From NCBI GenBank assembly GCA_023807065.1, contig JAJJLU010004697.1, positions 1 to 10,279 of the forward strand: 10,279 bases of DNA, read 5' to 3'. The notes under the pieces are model-generated. The model was not told where the DNA came from, searched no databases, and was given only the letters and a program-made list of their open reading frames with translations. Source of the stretch: Isotricha intestinalis (lineage: Eukaryota; Ciliophora; Litostomatea; Vestibuliferida; Isotrichidae). The position numbers were made by a program, and so were the translations under genes. Of the stretch, positions 6,861 to 10,279 are shown piece after piece; position 1 is the first letter of the stretch, and every line of letters starts with the position of its first letter.

Positions 6861-7607
6861 ATGGAAGAAAGTAAAATTATAAATGAGGTTTATTTAAAGA
6901 GGAAAAATCAAGGATTAAGTAAAGAAAAACTAAGTCAGAGAATATATAATGAACTTCTTCAAAAAAAGAAAAGAAGAGAAAATACCCATCAATATATAAG
7001 TGCCCAAATCTTAGTAAAAAATAATAGAGAAAGACAAAAGAGTTATTCTTCATATAAACATAAATTACAAAAAAGTAATAAATTAATTGAAAAAGAATAT
7101 GATTCTTCATATGAACATAAACCAATTATTATAATTAGAATATGTGGTTTATGGTCAAGAATACCGAAAGAAATTCAATTAATTTTATCAAAATTAAATT
7201 TAAAAGAAATGTACAATGCAATAATTCTATTTTATAATAAGGAAAATTTAAAAATGATAAAATTAATAGAAAGTTATATCACATGGGGTTATATAAAAAA
7301 AAATCTAATAGAAGATCTTTTAAGGAAAAGAGGAAGTGTAATTATTGGAAATAATGAACCAAATTTATTAGAAAATATTCAAATTGAAAATGCTTTAGGA
7401 AAATATGGTATTATTTGTTTAGAAGATATCATTCATGAATTAACCTATGAAACTAAAAATTCTCCTTTTATTCTTCAATTTTTAGGTTACTTTAAATTAT
7501 CTAGAAAAGATGAAGGATTCGATAAAGTTAATATTCCTTTTAATAAAGGAGGAAATCAAGGTTTTAGAGGAGAAAAAATTAATTCTTTACTTAAATTAAT
7601 GATTTAG
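6861..7607 (+). CDS. Ribosomal protein uL30 family (L7, more likely an L7-like assembly factor)
   Basis: The 248-aa protein has the eukaryotic uL30/L7 layout: a long basic N-terminal extension (about residues 1-80) followed by the L30 core starting IIIIRICGLWSRIPKEIQLI. Clear family motifs are ENLKMIKLIESYITWGY, LRKRG, LGKYGIICLEDIIHEL and the terminal FRGEKINSLLKLM. Several match L7-like proteins (human RPL7L1, yeast Rlp7) better than ribosomal L7: NLKM, TWG rather than AWG, and a terminal GE.IN where L7 has a different sequence. Rlp7-type proteins act in nucleolar pre-60S assembly, whereas L7 is in the mature large subunit. The usual WGYP proline is absent. The start is the ATG at 6861; the frame is closed by TAA at 6837-6839 and no ATG lies between. 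The stop is TAG. It follows the phosphatase gene on the same strand by 214 bp of A/T-rich DNA and converges on the lectin gene. Confidence 0.9.
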   Translation: MEESKIINEVYLKRKNQGLSKEKLSQRIYNELLQKKKRRENTHQYISAQILVKNNRERQKSYSSYKHKLQKSNKLIEKEYDSSYEHKPIIIIRICGLWSRIPKEIQLILSKLNLKEMYNAIILFYNKENLKMIKLIESYITWGYIKKNLIEDLLRKRGSVIIGNNEPNLLENIQIENALGKYGIICLEDIIHELTYETKNSPFILQFLGYFKLSRKDEGFDKVNIPFNKGGNQGFRGEKINSLLKLMI

Positions 7608-7755
7608 ATTATTTTTCATAATACTTTTCACTAATATCGACAATAACTTATCTCTATTATATAAATTTTTAAAAAAAATAATAATCTATTTTCAAAAAAC
7701 TTTCTTTAATAACTTATTTAAAATAATTGTTTATTAAAAAGGAGGACAAATTCTA

Positions 7756-8439
7756 TTAAATACAAAATTTAATAATTTCAGTAAAAGCAGAATCAGGAAG
7801 AGAACAAGCTTTAATCATAGCTTTTTGATAAGTGTCTAAAAAATTAATTTTATCCGTCCATTCTTTTTTAAAATTATCATCTTTTTTTAATTTAAACCTT
7901 AATTCGAAGTATCCAAAACACAATTTTTTCATGTACCAATCTCTATTAACAAACCCAACTCCAATAGCTTCTAAATATTTATTGTAATTTCCATAAAGAC
8001 TAATAATAATATTATTCCCTTCATTTAATTTAACATATTTATCTTCTCCTTTGGTTCCACCGACTACAATGGATTTTCCCTTATTAGTTTCAAAACCAAC
8101 TTGAGTGACTTCAGTATCAATTCTAACATGAAATTTATTTAAATATTCTTCAGGTCCAATTTCAAATTCTTCTACTTTATCAAAACCATCTCCTCTATAT
8201 TCTTTCGTTTCTGTTATTTTTCCTGTATTAATATTCTTATAAGATGCTTGTATTCCATATACAACTATATTTTCATCTTTTTTACCTGACCATATTTTAA
8301 GTTTTACTAGTTTATTCAAGTAATATTTTGTTTGAAATGTATCTAACAAATCGTCAAAAGATTTTGTATCTTGGTTCACCCAACCATATTTTCCACCGTA
8401 ATTGAAACCTTCTGGAGGATCAGCAACGGAACTTGACAT
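7756..8439 (-). CDS. Jacalin-like lectin domain protein
   Basis: The 227-aa product has a jacalin-like (mannose-binding lectin) beta-prism domain at about residues 15-168. It runs from NYGGKYGW and SFDDLL through LVKLKIWSG, IVVYGIQASYKN, FEIGPEEYLNKFHVRID, VTQVGFETNKGKSIVVGG and IISLYGNYNKYLEAIGVGFV. In plant jacalins the last turn holds a GxxxD sugar-binding loop; here it reads NKYLE (153-157), so both key positions differ. About 60 further residues (169-227) hold several Cys and Lys and match nothing I recognise. There is no signal peptide or membrane span, so it is probably cytosolic or released unconventionally. Codon use is noticeably richer in G and C (TCC, GTC, ACC, GGG) than in neighbouring genes, perhaps reflecting high expression or later arrival. 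The ATG at 8439 is 96 bp from the divergent propeller gene. The end is TAA TAG. Confidence 0.85.
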   Translation of the reverse strand: MSSSVADPPEGFNYGGKYGWVNQDTKSFDDLLDTFQTKYYLNKLVKLKIWSGKKDENIVVYGIQASYKNINTGKITETKEYRGDGFDKVEEFEIGPEEYLNKFHVRIDTEVTQVGFETNKGKSIVVGGTKGEDKYVKLNEGNNIIISLYGNYNKYLEAIGVGFVNRDWYMKKLCFGYFELRFKLKKDDNFKKEWTDKINFLDTYQKAMIKACSLPDSAFTEIIKFCI

Positions 8440-8535
8440 TTTTTTTAGTATATTTTTAGATTTTTTATCTTTTTTTAAATAGTTCTTTAAAAAATATTTT
8501 TTTTTTTATTTATTATATAATTAATTGATTTAAAA
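8440..8535. promoter_or_regulatory. Compact divergent promoter region
   Basis: Only 96 bp separate the ATGs of the lectin (-) and propeller (+) genes, so both promoters and 5' UTRs must fit here. It is almost pure A/T with a T10 run near 8499-8508 and no clear motif. A shared bidirectional promoter is inferred from spacing alone. Confidence 0.45.
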
Positions 8536-9639
8536 ATGAATAGTAAAGAAGGTTGGGGAAAATTAATAAATACTTTAAAAGTTCCTTTTCATTTTGGGAA
8601 AAAAGGTTCTAAAATTATAGGAAAAGAAATAGTAAAAAAAGTAAGAAATATAAAAGAAGGAATAAATGTAAAACATCTTTCATATAAAAAAGTAGAAGTA
8701 ATAAAAATAAATGAAGGAATATTACAATTAATAATAATTTCTGATAAAAGATTATGTGCTTTACTTGGGAATAATAAATTAATTATATATAATTATAATA
8801 TGAAAAAAATAGATATAAATATTAATATAAGAAGTAGTAAAGTTATTTCTTTACCAAATAATAGGATTCTTCTTGAAACACTTTCTAATTCAAATTTAGA
8901 AATTTATCAAATTGATATTAATACTTTTAGATTGAGTCAAGAATTAAAAAAAATTAATTCTGAACATTCTATCGTTCAATTCTTTTCTCAAAATAATTTA
9001 TATATTAATGAAAGTTATTCAGAAATTAATTCTTTTGTTTCTGTTTATAAAAATTTAAATCATTGTTATATTTTACAAACAAATATATATTTTAAAATTG
9101 ATAAAATTCTAAATATAATAGAATTTGAAGAAAAAAATTATTTGGCAATTCAACAATATTATTCAATAATTTCTTTTTATCATCTTCATACATTTGAATA
9201 TATTTCAAAAATCGATTTTAGTTATATTCAAAATTTAATTACTGAAAATTCTTTGGGTTTAGGTTTAAAATTATCAGAAGATAAAATTATAATTCCATCA
9301 TTCGAAGGATACATTTTAATAGGTGATATAAATTATTTTCTTCCATATGATACAATAAAAGTTAATAAAAGTAGAGCAATATGTAAAATAAATAAATTTT
9401 CAGATGGAAAATTTTATTCTATTGAACAATATAAAAAAGAAGAAAATGTTGGTTTTGAAAGACCTTTTATTCTTCAATGGGAATATGAACATGATAAATT
9501 TGATATTATTGGAAGTATAAATTTTAAAATAAATCATATAAAACCAATATCAAATTTTGTAGAATTATATAATGGAAATTTTGCCTTGACATTTTTAGGT
9601 AAAAACAAAATAAGAATTTACTCATTAAAAGAAAAATAA
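8536..9639 (+). CDS. WD40-like beta-propeller protein, function unknown
   Basis: The 367-aa product lacks classical Trp-Asp ends but shows blade-like repeats of the form short turn with Asn/Asp, strand, then a basic or Asn residue and hydrophobic-IY. Examples are DKRLCALLGNNKLIIY (70-85), PNNRILLETLSNSNLEIY (107-124) and YNGNFALTFLGKNKIRIY near the C-terminus, with a weaker SDGKFYSIEQY copy before it. The spacing suggests one degenerate propeller of about seven blades, though I can point to only a few. The first 45 residues are basic and amphipathic (GKLINTLKVPFHFGKKGSK, IVKKVRNIKEG) and could bind membrane or nucleic acid. There is no signal peptide. Propellers of this kind are scaffolds; partner and process are unknown. 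The start is the ATG after an A/T leader, and the stop is TAA with more in-frame stops after it. Confidence 0.65.
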   Translation: MNSKEGWGKLINTLKVPFHFGKKGSKIIGKEIVKKVRNIKEGINVKHLSYKKVEVIKINEGILQLIIISDKRLCALLGNNKLIIYNYNMKKIDININIRSSKVISLPNNRILLETLSNSNLEIYQIDINTFRLSQELKKINSEHSIVQFFSQNNLYINESYSEINSFVSVYKNLNHCYILQTNIYFKIDKILNIIEFEEKNYLAIQQYYSIISFYHLHTFEYISKIDFSYIQNLITENSLGLGLKLSEDKIIIPSFEGYILIGDINYFLPYDTIKVNKSRAICKINKFSDGKFYSIEQYKKEENVGFERPFILQWEYEHDKFDIIGSINFKINHIKPISNFVELYNGNFALTFLGKNKIRIYSLKEK

Positions 9640-9685
9640 TAAATTGAATAAAATAATAAAAAAAAATAACTTAATTTATTTATTT

Positions 9686-10279
9686 TTTAAAAAAAAATAT
9701 TTTTAATTACTTTTTCTTTTTAGCTTTTTTAGCAGCTCTTTCTTCTTCTAATTTCCTAAGAGCTTCTTCTTCTTCTTTTCTAAAAGGAATTTCTTTGGCG
9801 AATCTAGCTAATTGTTCTTTAGTTTGTTTAACAAAATCATCATTTAATCCAAGATCTTTAGCCATTCCTATATATTTCTTCATATCAGCAACTTTTTCAA
9901 TTAAAACATTTAAATCTGTTGCCCAATCTGGAATAATAAAAGGAGGTTCTTTCTTCTTTTTCTTTTTTTTTTTCGGAGGAGGTGCTGCTTGTTTTTCTAA
10001 AAATTAAAAAAATATTTTTTACTTTTTTTAGGATCTACTTCTTCAACAACTGGATATTCTCTTATAGGATATTCTAAAAATTTTTTTAATATATCATTAG
10101 CATCTAAATTTAGTCTTATTTTCTCAGATAAATCAGTACCAACATCACAATAACAATTATCAACATTAGATTCTTTTGCATTATTTAATTTTTCATTTAA
10201 ATTATCTAAATTTTCTTGACTTGCCATTTCTATTGTTATATTTGCTAATAATTGTCTTAATTCTTTTTCTGCTAATAAT
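9686..10279 (-). CDS. Lys/Glu-rich protein, 5' partial, one 26-nt intron (unknown function)
   Basis: The frame is open to the right edge (residues LLAEKELRQLLANITIE precede the first Met in view, the ATG at 10227), so the true start is outside. Model: exon 10279-10023, intron 10022-9997, exon 9996-9686. The first exon gives MASQENLDNLNEKLNNAKES, then NCYCDVGTDLSEKIRLNLDA and FLEYPIREYPVVEEVDPKK. After splicing come a Pro/Lys linker (QAAPPPKKKK), a folded-looking segment (PFIIPDWATDLNVLIEKV, YIGMAKDLGLNDDFVKQT) and a charged helix (RKEEEEALRKLEEERAAKK) ending KEKVIKNIFF. The splice keeps the frame and removes an in-frame TAG at the intron end. The last residues VIKNIFF look odd: one base less in the adjacent A-run would end the protein at GAAAAAGTAA in another frame. 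I do not recognise the family. An axonemal or cytoskeletal role is possible but unsupported. It converges on the propeller gene with 46 bp between them. Confidence 0.65.
9997..10022 (-). other. Micro-intron of 26 nt
   Basis: On the minus strand it begins GTAAAAAATA and ends AATTTTTAG, with only the border G residues being non-A/T. It sits between the first and second bases of a Lys codon (phase 1). Splicing joins EEVDPKK to the Lys/Pro linker in frame; unspliced, the frame hits TAG at the intron's own end. The donor (GTAAAA) matches the other intron in the window, and the TAG acceptor is standard. Confidence 0.8.

Noticed and set aside
6877..7125. Minus-strand open frame of 82 codons over the uL30 gene
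   Set aside because: Antisense to the basic N-terminal extension; hydrophobic bias comes from complementing Lys codons.
9645..9710. Third intron at the 3' end of the right-edge gene starting GTAATT
   Set aside because: The nearest AG would place the continuing exon in the converging end of the propeller gene, in low-complexity sequence with no coding look.
9795..10007. Plus-strand open frame of 70 codons
   Set aside because: Antisense to exon 2 of the partial gene at the right edge, with Phe and Gly runs from complementing Lys/Pro codons.
1..10279. Bacterial or viral origin, CRISPR array, or mobile element
   Set aside because: The gene set is eukaryotic (CEP19, PUF, uL30 with eukaryotic extension, ATG8), with introns and no spaced direct repeats, transposase, integrase or capsid genes seen.

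Overview
The window looks like nuclear DNA from a very A+T-rich (roughly 80% by eye), gene-dense, microbial eukaryote. Ten protein genes or gene remnants lie on both strands with spacers of about 50 to 480 bp. There are no bacterial-style operons or ribosome binding sites. At least two genes contain GT...AG introns of only 26 and 29 nt. Stops are TAA or TAG; TGA is neither a stop nor an in-frame sense codon here. A CEP19 homologue implies centrioles/basal bodies. Tiny introns, extreme A+T, a Cys-rich surface protein and standard stop codons would fit a ciliate that kept the standard code (for example a litostome), but this is inference. Other A+T-rich ciliated or flagellated protists remain possible.

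Layout. 2-1111 (+): 5'-truncated LamG-like/Cys-rich type I membrane protein. 1164-1552 (-): a broken ATG8-family gene (two in-frame TAA codons and a -1 homopolymer frameshift) that no single open frame reveals. 1824-2369 (+): CEP19-like basal-body protein. 2650-4140 (-): Pumilio/PUF RNA-binding protein with eight repeats. 4228-4772 (-): small coiled-coil protein of unknown role with a 29-nt intron. 4773-5254: largest spacer, with a less A+T-rich patch that ends in a splice-acceptor-like sequence. 5255-6646 (+): membrane-anchored histidine acid phosphatase. 6861-7607 (+): uL30-family (L7 or L7-like) protein. 7756-8439 (-): jacalin-like lectin. 8536-9639 (+): WD40-like propeller protein. 9686-10279 (-): 5'-truncated Lys/Glu-rich protein with a 26-nt intron.

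The genes do not form one pathway. They are a typical mixed eukaryotic neighbourhood: surface recognition, autophagy relic, ciliary base, mRNA regulation, lysosomal or surface phosphatase, ribosome or ribosome assembly, lectin. The points most worth a second look are the hidden ATG8 remnant, the micro-introns, and a recurring 5'-to-3' switch from A-ending to T-ending synonymous codons (clearest as ATA to ATT for Ile) in most of the genes, whichever strand they lie on.
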